From Bacteroidota bacterium (GTDB taxonomy: Bacteria > Bacteroidota > Bacteroidia > Chitinophagales > Chitinophagaceae): a stretch of 13,429 bases of DNA. Shown here piece by piece: positions 1 to 7,758 of the stretch (positions within the stretch are counted from its first letter, which is position 1; the number at the start of each line of letters is the position of its first letter). The DNA lies in NCBI GenBank assembly GCA_023430465.1, contig JAEZAM010000047.1, positions 1-13,429 of the forward strand, read 5' to 3'. Under the pieces are notes generated by a model. That model saw only the letters and a list, made by a program, of their open reading frames with translations, made no database searches and was not told the DNA's origin. Made by a program: the position numbers and the translations under genes.

Positions 1-16
1 CCCCAGCCCAGCATCC
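1..16 (-). repeat. Fragment of short G-rich repeat, downstream of response regulator
   Basis: Read on the minus strand, these 16 bases directly follow the TGA stop of the response regulator and read GGATGCTGGGCTGGGG. The first ten bases match exactly a segment of the 7-bp array at the other end of the window (13323-13429), which also starts directly after a stop codon. The window edge cuts the element, so its full length cannot be seen. It could be chance similarity in a short G-rich stretch, but the shared position after a stop codon argues for one repeat family. Confidence 0.5.
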
Positions 17-424
17 TCACTCAGGCAGCTTCACCGTTTCAAACCAGAAGATCCGGAGGTTATGCATCACTTTCATAAAACTTTCGAGATCGGGGTTCTT
101 CACTACGTAGCAATTCGCATGCGAATCATAGGCAGTTTCAATGTCCCTTTCTGATGATGAAGTTGTAAGGATGATCACCGGTATGCTTCGCCAGCGGGGT
201 GATTGCTTTATCAGGGCCAGTACTTCCAGGCCGTCTATTTTGGGCAGATTGATATCGAGCAATACGAGCCTGGGCATAGTCAGGGTGTTCTCCAGGTAAT
301 CGATCGCTTCCTGTCCGTCACGTACCACATCCATGCGGGAGATGCCGGCTTGTTGCAAAGCTTCGGTCGTCAATACGATATCTCCCTCATTGTCTTCCAC
401 CAGTAATACCGTCGCATCAGTCAT
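17..424 (-). CDS. Rcp1-type single-domain response regulator
   Basis: This 135-residue protein is a stand-alone CheY-like receiver with no output domain. It should accept a phosphate from a histidine kinase and act by protein-protein contact. The acidic pocket is E10/D11 (LVEDN), the phosphorylated aspartate is D57 (LLDINLPKIDG), the switch threonine is T87 (ILTTSS) and the conserved lysine is K109 (YVVKNPD). The C-terminal FWFETVKLP stretch is typical of the Rcp1 (phytochrome response regulator) family. The gene follows the PAS histidine kinase by 6 bases, so the two are almost certainly co-transcribed and cognate. I chose the ATG at 424-422; a GTG directly before it (427-425) would add one residue. 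There is no strong Shine-Dalgarno sequence, so translational coupling to the kinase is likely. The partner is clear from context; the cellular response controlled is not visible. Confidence 0.93.
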   Translation of the reverse strand: MTDATVLLVEDNEGDIVLTTEALQQAGISRMDVVRDGQEAIDYLENTLTMPRLVLLDINLPKIDGLEVLALIKQSPRWRSIPVIILTTSSSERDIETAYDSHANCYVVKNPDLESFMKVMHNLRIFWFETVKLPE

Positions 425-430
425 CACTTT

Positions 431-2689
431 CTATTTGAGTATGGTGAAATAAAAGACGCTGCCCTCTCCCGGCTTTGATTCTACCCGGATATCACCGCCA
501 TGGCGTTCCACGATCTTCTTGCAGATCGCCAGGCCGATACCCGTGCCGGAATACGTGTTGCGGTTATGAAGCCGCTGAAAAATCACGAATACTTTTTCAT
601 AAAATTTTTCATCGATACCAATGCCGTTATCCTTCACATAAAACTCCCACTCGCCCCCCAAATCCTTGCAACCGATCTCCACTTCTTTTACAGAAGCCGT
701 ATTGTATTTTAAGCCGTTGCCTATAAGGTTTTGAAAAAGCTGCGTAAGCTGGCTCCTGACGCCGAGTATAACGGGCAAAGGTTTCACGGTTATTTGAACC
801 GGTGGATCAGATTTCGGATCGAACATAGAACTGATCTCCCGGAGGACCACATTCAGATCCACCTCTACCATACTGTCTTTGTTTGTCCCTACACGTGAAT
901 ATTCAAGCAGGTCAAGGATCAATCGCTTCATGCGGTTTGCACCATCTACTGCATAAGCGATGTACTCACTTGCCTTTTCATCCAATTGTTCATTGTATTG
1001 TCGTTGCAACAACTGCAGGAAACTGCTTACCATGCGCAGTGGTTCCTGGAGGTCGTGGGAGGCTACATAGGCAAACTGCTCCAGTTCCTCGTTGGAGCGC
1101 GAAAGGTCTGCCGCCCGTTCTTCTATCTCCTTGTTCAACTTCCGTAGCACGCTGGCTGTCTGTTGCCTTTCAGTTATATCCTGCACCACGGCAAAGATTC
1201 GCTCCGCCTGCTTCTGTTCACTGTATTGTATCATTGCCTGAACAGAAACAATCCGGATCACACCATCGGCACGGACGATACGCATCTCGAGATCAAACTC
1301 AGGTCTGCCCGACGCAACGGCGTAGTCCTTTACATTGATAAAATGCTGCCTGTCTTCCGGATGGATTCTCTCGATGGCCTGGAGGATCGTAATTCCCCCG
1401 CCTGGCTCCATTCCGTGAATCCGGTACATGCCATCCGACCAATGCAGGCTATTCTGCTTAACATTTATCTCTCCGCTACCTAACTGGCCGAGGTTTTCCG
1501 CCTTTATCAACAGTGCCTGGGTCTTTGCTATTTCTTTTGCAGCGATAACCCGCGCAGTCACATCCCGGAAATTATCAACAAAGCCTCCAACGGCAGGGTC
1601 GTGCATGAGATTGGTCACTGTTGCTTCGATAAACCGCCACGAGCCGTCTTTGTGACGGATTCTGGATATCTGGTCTGGTGTTGCCGCTCCGGGCCTTTCA
1701 AGCAAATCAACCCACGCCTCTTTTACTTTATCCACATAGGTGGGGTGAATGATATCGAATAGATTGAGTTGCATGGCCTCCTGCTCAGTGTACCCAAGCA
1801 CGCGCTCAATGGAAGGAGAAATATAAATTGGCCGTCCGTCCGGCAAAAGGATGCTGATGGCATCGCCGCCATTTTCTACCAGCGATCTGAATCTTTTCTC
1901 GCTGTTTACCAAATGACGCTCTGCGTTTCGGCGTGCCGTGATATCGAATGACGTGAGGAACAAACCGTAGAGATTGCCATCATCATCATAGGCAGGTTTA
2001 TAATTGTTCAGGTAACTTTTGAAATTATCGCCCACGTTGATTTCAACCTCATCCATGATCGCCACACCCTTCAGGCTTTCCCTGCAGAAACCTGCGACCA
2101 GTTCCCGTCTTTCAGGCATGATATAATCAAGAAAATAATTGCCGATGATCACCTCTGTCTGGAATGCAGCATAATATCTTTCGGCAAATATGCGGTTGAA
2201 AAGAACAATGCGCAACTCATGATCGATCAGGATAAAACTCTCCTCTGTGTTATCGATCAGTAATTGCAATGCCCTCGATGCAGTGCCTGAATAATATGGC
2301 CGGTCAGCTCCTTTTGTCGTCCGGGTGAATAGGGTAACATCCTGGATAGTACCTGTCCATTTTCCTGAAGATTCACTGTGGACGCCCTGGATGCGGTAAA
2401 CGGCTGGCCGATTCCTGGCTTCCACCTGAATCTCGAATGGCAGGCGAGCTTCCAGCGCGCGTGACAACCGCTCGGAATCCCGGAGAAGGGAGTGAAAGTC
2501 TGTGATGGTTGTTCCCGCCAGGTCAAACATACCGGAGCACTCCTCTTCTAATTGAAATTCATTTGTTTCCGGGCTATATGTCCACATGGCTGACGGCTTA
2601 AGGAGGCTGTCAGCGCCAGGTAACTGGGCGGTCTGGTTGGAACCGGGAGAGATAGGTGAAATTTTAGTGTTTAGCTTCTTGTTGACCAA
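431..2689 (-). CDS. Soluble multi-PAS sensor histidine kinase
   Basis: This 752-residue protein senses a signal through PAS domains, autophosphorylates on histidine and should pass the phosphate to the receiver encoded just downstream. I read a degenerate PAS-like region at about 35-118, then PAS domains at about 138-255, 265-382 and 395-510; the last is of the PAS_3 type. A coiled linker (510-535) leads to the HisKA dimerisation domain with phosphoacceptor H545 (ASHDLQEPLR). The ATPase domain follows, with an N box at 654-663, a G1 box DNGIGID at 687-693 and a G2 box GTGIGLAI at 715-722. There are no membrane segments, so it is cytoplasmic. The HisKA type is the phytochrome-kinase kind, which fits an Rcp1 partner, but no GAF or PHY chromophore domain is present. 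The longest reading frame starts with TTG at 2689; an in-frame ATG at 2587 begins just at the first PAS-like region and is a real alternative. The ligand is unknown. Confidence 0.93.
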   Translation of the reverse strand: MVNKKLNTKISPISPGSNQTAQLPGADSLLKPSAMWTYSPETNEFQLEEECSGMFDLAGTTITDFHSLLRDSERLSRALEARLPFEIQVEARNRPAVYRIQGVHSESSGKWTGTIQDVTLFTRTTKGADRPYYSGTASRALQLLIDNTEESFILIDHELRIVLFNRIFAERYYAAFQTEVIIGNYFLDYIMPERRELVAGFCRESLKGVAIMDEVEINVGDNFKSYLNNYKPAYDDDGNLYGLFLTSFDITARRNAERHLVNSEKRFRSLVENGGDAISILLPDGRPIYISPSIERVLGYTEQEAMQLNLFDIIHPTYVDKVKEAWVDLLERPGAATPDQISRIRHKDGSWRFIEATVTNLMHDPAVGGFVDNFRDVTARVIAAKEIAKTQALLIKAENLGQLGSGEINVKQNSLHWSDGMYRIHGMEPGGGITILQAIERIHPEDRQHFINVKDYAVASGRPEFDLEMRIVRADGVIRIVSVQAMIQYSEQKQAERIFAVVQDITERQQTASVLRKLNKEIEERAADLSRSNEELEQFAYVASHDLQEPLRMVSSFLQLLQRQYNEQLDEKASEYIAYAVDGANRMKRLILDLLEYSRVGTNKDSMVEVDLNVVLREISSMFDPKSDPPVQITVKPLPVILGVRSQLTQLFQNLIGNGLKYNTASVKEVEIGCKDLGGEWEFYVKDNGIGIDEKFYEKVFVIFQRLHNRNTYSGTGIGLAICKKIVERHGGDIRVESKPGEGSVFYFTILK

Positions 2690-2807
2690 ATTAGATATTT
2701 TTCCCGCGCTTTCTGCATAAACTCGCCCGTTTCATTCCCAAAAATTGATAATTGATTTGCATCAGGTTTTTCAGCCGTTGCGCACAAAAAAACCCGTTCC
2801 CCTGGCT

Positions 2808-2823
2808 AAGAGGATACCCTCTT
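2808..2823. other. Short inverted repeat upstream of a promoter
   Basis: AAGAGG and CCTCTT form perfect 6-bp arms around the 4-base loop ATAC. The element ends 7 bases before the TTG of the candidate -33 element of the DUF3108-like gene. It could be an operator or a short hairpin. No plus-strand gene lies upstream, so a terminator role on that strand is unlikely. Low confidence that it is functional. Confidence 0.25.
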
Positions 2824-2830
2824 TGTGTTA

Positions 2831-2861
2831 TTGACCTGCGTGGCTTCAGCCCCTACCTTAG
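2831..2861 (+). promoter_or_regulatory. Bacteroidota-type promoter for the DUF3108-like gene
   Basis: TTG at 2831-2833 is followed after 20 bases by TACCTTAG at 2854-2861. This matches the Bacteroidota sigma factor pattern of a -33 TTG, about 20 bases of spacing, and a -7 TAnnTTTG with one mismatch. Transcription would start near 2867, leaving a leader of about 12 bases before the ATG at 2879. Confidence 0.5.
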
Positions 2862-2878
2862 CATGAAAAATTTCCAGC

Positions 2879-3586
2879 ATGTCCCGCATACTTTTTTTGC
2901 TCGCATTTACCCTTATCACAAAGGCCGGCTTTTCACAGGATTGCAAAGGCTATTACTACCTGACAAATGGCCAGGTGGTCATGACCATCTACGATAAAAA
3001 AGGTAAAGAGAACGGCGCGGTAACCTATACGGTGAGTGACGTCAACAAATCAGGTGCAACCACCACAGCCAGTTTCACCTCCGTAATGAACGATGAAAAA
3101 GGAAAGCTGATGTCAAGTGGTAAAGGAACCTATAAATGCACTGGCGGCTCAATGCTCGTTGATGCAAAGGTGGCCCTTCCGGGCGATCAAATGGGACCGT
3201 ACAAGGATATGGATGTAAAAGCTGACCAGGTGTTTATTGAGTATCCCGCTACACTCAGTGCAGGTCAGTCACTCAAAGATGTGAACTACTCCATGGAGGT
3301 ATTCAACAAGACAGGGGCGCTCCACGCAACGATCACCATGGACCAGGTAAACCGGAAAGTGGAAGGAAAAGAATCTGTCACTACGCCTGCAGGGACATGG
3401 GAATGCATGAAGATCACTTATGACGGCAAAATGAAAGCAAGCCTGGCACCACTGAACATTGGCATACCGATGAACTTCCAGGTAACAGAATGGTTTGCGC
3501 CGGGTTTTGGTGTGGTGAAAACAGAAAGTAAGAACAAGAACGGGAAGCTGATTGGCAGTACAGTCATCACCTCCGTAAAGAAATAA
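2879..3586 (+). CDS. Secreted DUF3108-like (TapB-type) protein
   Basis: This 235-residue protein begins with a clear Sec signal peptide: a basic start (MSR), a hydrophobic core at residues 4-15 and a likely cleavage after Q20 (GFSQ|DC). The mature part looks like a beta-rich periplasmic or outer-surface domain. The segments AGTWECMKITYDG (171-183) and TEWFAPGFGVVKTE (203-216) resemble the DUF3108-like families seen in many Bacteroidota, whose biochemical role is not established. Cysteines at 22, 87 and 176 could form a disulphide. The ATG at 2879 was chosen because it gives the signal peptide directly; an ATG at 2862 is in another frame. The gene stands alone, diverges from the histidine kinase and ends at a terminator it shares with the sugar operon. 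The family call is from remembered motifs and is moderately firm; a function is not assigned. Confidence 0.85.
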   Translation: MSRILFLLAFTLITKAGFSQDCKGYYYLTNGQVVMTIYDKKGKENGAVTYTVSDVNKSGATTTASFTSVMNDEKGKLMSSGKGTYKCTGGSMLVDAKVALPGDQMGPYKDMDVKADQVFIEYPATLSAGQSLKDVNYSMEVFNKTGALHATITMDQVNRKVEGKESVTTPAGTWECMKITYDGKMKASLAPLNIGIPMNFQVTEWFAPGFGVVKTESKNKNGKLIGSTVITSVKK

Positions 3587-3601
3587 CAGGGACGGATCGA
3601 C

Positions 3602-3631
3602 AAAAAAGCCTGGCTATTGCCGGGCTTTTTT
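3602..3631. terminator. Bidirectional intrinsic terminator containing the rfbD stop codon
   Basis: The arms 3602-3614 (AAAAAAGCCTGGC) and 3619-3631 (GCCGGGCTTTTTT) pair over 13 positions, with one G-T mismatch pair, around a 4-base loop. Each arm ends in a run of six T on the strand being terminated, so it should work for the DUF3108-like gene (plus) and the sugar operon (minus). The minus-strand arm is itself coding: it encodes the last residues of RfbD, and the TAG stop at 3616-3614 reaches into the loop. Confidence 0.85.
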
Positions 3632-4492
3632 AATTTGGCCGAGACAGGCTGCAAGGCTTTCCTGCCAGGTTGGAATAACCAGGTTGAAGGTCGACCGGAT
3701 CTTTTCTTTATCCATGACGGAGTAAGCGGGGCGGCGTGCGGGTGTAGGAAACTGATCGGTGGTGATTGGATTCACAACGCAATTGCTTTGAACCTGCCTG
3801 GCAATCTCCTTCGCAAACTCATACCAGCTTGCCAACCCTTCATTGCTGTAATGATAGATACCAGGCTTCCAATTTTCCTGGTCAATTATTTGAAGAATAG
3901 CGTCCGCCAGGTCAGCAGCATTGGTAGGAGTGCCTGCCTGGTCTGCCACCACATTCACGGATTCTTTTTCCGCGAACAAACGTAGCATTGTCAGGAGGAA
4001 ATTTTTACCAACTGATGAGTATACCCAGGATGTACGAATGATGACTGCACCGGGATCTGCTTCAAGTACGCGTTTCTCCCCTTCTGCTTTTGTGGACCCA
4101 TAGACGGTTGCCGGTGCCACTTCATCTGTTTCCCGATAGGGCCGCGCACTCCTGCCATCAAACACATAATCGGTAGAGATATGAATAAACCGGCAATTGT
4201 TTTTATGGCACTGTGCGGCAAGCAGCCCGGGGGCCACCGTATTTACGCGATAAGCTGTGTCGCGATCGGACTCGGCTTTATCAACGGCCGTGTAGGCAGC
4301 GCAATTAATAAAATGCGTGGGCTGGTGAGCCGCGAACCATTTTCCTATAGCCGTTTCATCTTCAAGATCCAGTGCGGCGCGGTCAAGAAAAATGAAATGA
4401 TGCTGCGGATAACGTTTCGCTGCCAAAGCGATCTCGTGTCCGAGCTGTCCACGGTGACCAGTGACGGCGATGATATGACGGCTGGGTGTCAA
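3614..4492 (-). CDS. rfbD: dTDP-4-dehydrorhamnose reductase
   Basis: RfbD (RmlD) carries out the last step of dTDP-L-rhamnose synthesis, the NAD(P)H-dependent reduction of dTDP-4-keto-L-rhamnose in the cytoplasm. The 292-residue length is usual. It is an extended short-chain dehydrogenase: the nucleotide-binding loop GHRGQLG is at 12-18, the catalytic threonine lies in STDYVFDG (106-113), and the YxxxK pair is Y131/K135 (YGSTK). The RTSWVYS motif (153-159), typical of the family, is intact. Its start overlaps the rfbC stop by 4 bases, so the two are translationally coupled. It is the last gene of the five-gene operon and its 3' end forms part of the terminator. RfbA and RfbB, the first two enzymes of the pathway, are not in this window. 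Confidence 0.96.
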   Translation of the reverse strand: MTPSRHIIAVTGHRGQLGHEIALAAKRYPQHHFIFLDRAALDLEDETAIGKWFAAHQPTHFINCAAYTAVDKAESDRDTAYRVNTVAPGLLAAQCHKNNCRFIHISTDYVFDGRSARPYRETDEVAPATVYGSTKAEGEKRVLEADPGAVIIRTSWVYSSVGKNFLLTMLRLFAEKESVNVVADQAGTPTNAADLADAILQIIDQENWKPGIYHYSNEGLASWYEFAKEIARQVQSNCVVNPITTDQFPTPARRPAYSVMDKEKIRSTFNLVIPTWQESLAACLGQIKKARQ

Positions 4493-5049
4493 GGCGTAAA
4501 GGTGAAAGGTGTTTCAAAATCCGCAAAACCGGGCAGTCCCATATCTTTCTCTGAAATGATCGCCTTGTCACGCGGTATCATCCAGTCGATAGCAAGTGCC
4601 GCATCATCGAAAAATATACCCCCATCACTTTCCTTGTTATAGAACTCATCACATTTGTAGAGCACTTCCGCGGTTTCGGACAACACCGAAAACCCATGTC
4701 CGAATCCTTTTGGTATAAGCAACTGCTTTTTGTTCTCCGCCGATAGCTCGAGGGCAAACGCATTGCCATAGGTGGGTGATCCTTTGCGAAGATCAACCGC
4801 CACGTCTAGTATCACTCCCGAGATCACGCGGATCAGCTTGGTCTGGGCATAAGGCGGGCGCTGAAAATGCAGCCCGCGTATGACTCCATAAGAAGATGAT
4901 GACTGGTTATCCTGCACAAATTCGATGTGGATGCCCGCCGCAGCAAATGTTTCGCGGTTATAGGACTCAAAAAAATATCCACGGCTGTCAGCAAATATCT
5001 TCGGCTCAAATATCACGAGACCGGGTATATCGGTATGTATGAATGGCAT
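4489..5049 (-). CDS. rfbC: dTDP-4-dehydrorhamnose 3,5-epimerase
   Basis: RfbC (RmlC) epimerises dTDP-4-keto-6-deoxy-D-glucose at C3 and C5 to give the L-rhamno form, the substrate of RfbD. The 186-residue cupin has the usual length. Conserved marks are DSRGYFFESY (21-30), the catalytic histidine H61 in RGLHFQ, K71 and Y131 in the LYKCDEFY segment; by family knowledge H61 and Y131 would be the catalytic base and acid. The ATG follows the stop of the upstream dehydrogenase gene by one base and the gene overlaps rfbD by 4 bases, so the three are tightly coupled. Nothing is missing from the active site as far as I can see. Confidence 0.96.
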   Translation of the reverse strand: MPFIHTDIPGLVIFEPKIFADSRGYFFESYNRETFAAAGIHIEFVQDNQSSSSYGVIRGLHFQRPPYAQTKLIRVISGVILDVAVDLRKGSPTYGNAFALELSAENKKQLLIPKGFGHGFSVLSETAEVLYKCDEFYNKESDGGIFFDDAALAIDWMIPRDKAIISEKDMGLPGFADFETPFTFTP

Positions 5050-5050
5050 C

Positions 5051-6340
5051 TTATAAACTCCAGTAATTTCTAGTCTTGATTTTATGTCTGTAAATACCTT
5101 TCAGGTCTGCGATCAATGCAGATGGTTTGGTGATCCCGGCAAAATAAGTGTCATCCAGTGAGCTATAGCTGTTATGCGGAACCGTGATGATCACAGCATC
5201 ATAATCTGAAGCTGTCTTTTCTGCCAGGCTGAATCCGTATTCGTGCTGCAGCTCATCCGTATCAGCATGTGGATCCTCCACATCAACATTCACATAGAAT
5301 GCCTTTAGCGCCTTCACCACATCGGCCACCTTGGAATTCCGGATATCGCTTACATTCTCCTTGAATGTTGCTCCTTTCACCAGCACTTTGGCAGATTTTA
5401 CATCACCTACAGTCTTGATGATATGCTGAACTACCTTTTTCGCCACATAATTAGCCATATCATCATTGATGGTCCTGCCGGCCAGGATAACCTGTGACGT
5501 ATAACCGAGTTCCCGCGCTTTGTGCGTCAGATAATACGGATCCACGCCGATACAGTGGCCGCCGACGAGCCCGGGCTGGAATTTCAGGAAGTTCCATTTT
5601 GTACCGGCAGCTTCGAGCACTTCAAACGTATTGATGTCCATGCGATCGAAAATGATCGACAACTCGTTCATCAGTGCAATGTTCAGGTCGCGTTGCGTAT
5701 TCTCGATGATCTTCGCAGCCTCGGCCACTTTGATGGATGATGCACGATGAACACCCGCAGTCACTACCAGCTCATACACTTTTGCAATCTCTTCCAGTGA
5801 CTCGGCGTCGCAACCGGAAACGACTTTAACTACGTTAGCCAGTGTGTGTTGCTTATCACCTGGGTTGATCCGCTCGGGTGAATAGCCGAGTTTGAAATCG
5901 GTCAGGTTTTTCAACCCTGAAAGCTGTTCGATGATCGGCAGGCAATCATCCTCGGTGCAACCGGGATACACGGTCGATTCAAACACGACATAGTCTCCTT
6001 TTTTCACCACCTTACCAATCGTCTCGGATGCCCGCTGCACGGGAACCAGGTCCGGTACATTGTGTTCATCAACAGGTGTTGGAACAGCAACAACGAAGAA
6101 TTTTGCTTCACGCAATACATCCAGTGAGTTGGTAAATGTAATATCGCAACCCTCGAACGCTTCCTTTTCCAGCTCGTTGGACGGATCGATGCCTTTCTTC
6201 ATCAGGTCGATCCTTTTTTCATTGATGTCAAATCCGATCACGGATACGTGACGCGCAAATTCGAGCGCTATGGGTAAGCCTACATAACCGAGGCCGATCA
6301 CGGCGAGCTTGGCTTTCTTGTCGATTAGTTCCTGGTACAT
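5051..6340 (-). CDS. tviB: UDP-N-acetylhexosamine 6-dehydrogenase (TviB/WbpO type)
   Basis: This NAD-dependent enzyme of 429 residues should oxidise C6 of UDP-GlcNAc or UDP-GalNAc twice, giving the N-acetylhexosaminuronate used in capsule or O-antigen. The Rossmann motif GLGYVGLP is at 16-23, VPTPV at 86-90, ESTVYPGCTE at 121-130, SPERINPGDK at 154-163, and the catalytic cysteine is C263 in GGHCIGVDPYYLTHK. The ERINPGDK and GVDPYYLTHK motifs place it with Vi-antigen TviB and WbpO rather than with UDP-glucose dehydrogenases. GlcNAc versus GalNAc preference cannot be read from sequence, so the symbol marks the family. A 78-base gap separates it from ugd upstream; I see no convincing promoter there. 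Downstream spacing to rfbC is one base. Confidence 0.92.
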   Translation of the reverse strand: MYQELIDKKAKLAVIGLGYVGLPIALEFARHVSVIGFDINEKRIDLMKKGIDPSNELEKEAFEGCDITFTNSLDVLREAKFFVVAVPTPVDEHNVPDLVPVQRASETIGKVVKKGDYVVFESTVYPGCTEDDCLPIIEQLSGLKNLTDFKLGYSPERINPGDKQHTLANVVKVVSGCDAESLEEIAKVYELVVTAGVHRASSIKVAEAAKIIENTQRDLNIALMNELSIIFDRMDINTFEVLEAAGTKWNFLKFQPGLVGGHCIGVDPYYLTHKARELGYTSQVILAGRTINDDMANYVAKKVVQHIIKTVGDVKSAKVLVKGATFKENVSDIRNSKVADVVKALKAFYVNVDVEDPHADTDELQHEYGFSLAEKTASDYDAVIITVPHNSYSSLDDTYFAGITKPSALIADLKGIYRHKIKTRNYWSL

Positions 6341-6418
6341 GGATGTTTGCTTGTTTAAAGTTTAATGGTGAAAAATAAGCACAATATGTTTATCTGTCGA
6401 ACATCTTTCTAATCTTCC

Positions 6419-7744
6419 CTATTGCCGGCCTGCTGCTGCCACCGCCGGCCGGCCAATACTTTCGTAATGGAACCCGGTTTCCTGCATCTTCTCCAGGCTG
6501 AAAAGGTTCCGTCCGTCAAAGATGACCGGCGCTTTCAGCACTGACTTCATTTTCCGGAAATCAGGGGTTCGAAACTCGTTCCACTCCGTGGCTATTATCA
6601 GTGCATCGGCACCGTCAAGAGCGGCAAAAGGCGACGTTGCGTACGCTATTTTGTCTCCAATTGCCTTTTTTGTATTGTTCATTGCTTCCGGGTCAAACGC
6701 ACTTACCGTTGCACCTGCGGCCACAAGGGCGTCAATCATATACAGCGCCGGAGCTTCGCGGATATCATCCGTATTGGACTTAAAAGCCAGTCCCCACAAG
6801 GCAAAATGTTTCCCCTTTAGATCATTCCCATAAAATGCACTGATCTTATTGAACAGGTGCAAACGCTGCCCCTCATTTACCTCCATCACCGCACTCAGTA
6901 TCTTGAAATCATAGTCCATCGCTGCGGAGGAACGCAACAAAGCCTGTACATCTTTCGGAAAGCAACTACCCCCATATCCAATACCGGAGAACAGGAATCG
7001 CTTGCCTATCCGTTCATCACTACCGATACCGCGGCGGATCATATCAACATCTGCACCAAACAACTCACAAAGCCGTGCTATTTCATTCATGAAAGATATC
7101 TTCATGGCAAGAAATGAATTGGCCGCATATTTGGTCAGCTCAGCCGATTTCTCATCCATGTATATAATGGGATTGCCCTGGCTTACATAGGGCGCATACA
7201 ACTCTGAAAGAATTTTCTTTGCACGTTCGGAACCCGTTCCCAGGATGATGCGGTCAGGTTTCATGAAATCCTCTACAGCAACTCCCTCGCGTAGAAATTC
7301 AGGGTTTGACACTACATCAAACTCACCTGTAAAGTTTTTTTCGATCGCTGCGCGAACATTCTCAGCAGTACCAACCGGTACGGTGCTTTTATCGACTATG
7401 ATATGATACCCTGTCATGAGTTTTCCCAACTCCTCTGCCACGCCCAACACATACCGCAGATCAGCAAGGCCATCTGCACCTGGCGGTGTCGGCAGCGCGA
7501 GGATAATCACCATCGCGTCTTTTATCCCTTCGGCCAGGCTGGTGGTGAAATGCAGTCGATCTTCCTTGCTGTTACGGAGAAATAGTTTTTCCAGTCCGGG
7601 TTCAAAGATGGTCAGTTTACCCGCCTGCAGCATTTCCACTTTCTCCCGGTCGATATCGATACAGGTAACGGTATTACCGGTCTCTGCAAAACAGGTTCCC
7701 GTAACCAGGCCAACATACCCCGTACCAACCACTGCGATCTTCAT
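6419..7744 (-). CDS. ugd: UDP-glucose 6-dehydrogenase
   Basis: Ugd oxidises UDP-glucose with two NAD+ to UDP-glucuronate, a precursor of acidic surface polysaccharides. The 441-residue protein has the Rossmann motif GTGYVGLV at 7-14, the LPTPPG loop at 84-89, DKSTVPVGT at 118-126, NPEFLREG at 147-154, the ELTKYAANSFLAMK helix with K205 and N209, and the catalytic cysteine C261 in GYGGSCFPKD. These are the classical UDP-glucose dehydrogenase motifs and differ clearly from those of the TviB-like gene next to it, so the two are not recent duplicates. The ATG at 7744 lies 14 bases after the aminotransferase stop, consistent with one transcript. Substrate is well supported by family; the final polymer is unknown. 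Confidence 0.95.
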   Translation of the reverse strand: MKIAVVGTGYVGLVTGTCFAETGNTVTCIDIDREKVEMLQAGKLTIFEPGLEKLFLRNSKEDRLHFTTSLAEGIKDAMVIILALPTPPGADGLADLRYVLGVAEELGKLMTGYHIIVDKSTVPVGTAENVRAAIEKNFTGEFDVVSNPEFLREGVAVEDFMKPDRIILGTGSERAKKILSELYAPYVSQGNPIIYMDEKSAELTKYAANSFLAMKISFMNEIARLCELFGADVDMIRRGIGSDERIGKRFLFSGIGYGGSCFPKDVQALLRSSAAMDYDFKILSAVMEVNEGQRLHLFNKISAFYGNDLKGKHFALWGLAFKSNTDDIREAPALYMIDALVAAGATVSAFDPEAMNNTKKAIGDKIAYATSPFAALDGADALIIATEWNEFRTPDFRKMKSVLKAPVIFDGRNLFSLEKMQETGFHYESIGRPAVAAAGRQ

Positions 7745-7758
7745 GAATGAATTATTAT

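Noticed and set aside
17..424. Response regulator defective because the usual lysine-proline pair reads KNP
   Set aside because: The lysine itself is present and this loop varies in the Rcp1 family, so I do not treat it as a loss of function.
6341..6418. Internal promoter between ugd and the TviB-like gene
   Set aside because: The 78-base gap is AT-rich, but I found no TAnnTTTG with a TTG at the right spacing on the minus strand.
5051..7744. The two UDP-sugar dehydrogenases as a tandem duplication
   Set aside because: Their active-site motifs (GGHCIGVDPYY versus GYGGSCFPKD) and loops belong to different subfamilies, so they are old paralogues with separate substrates.
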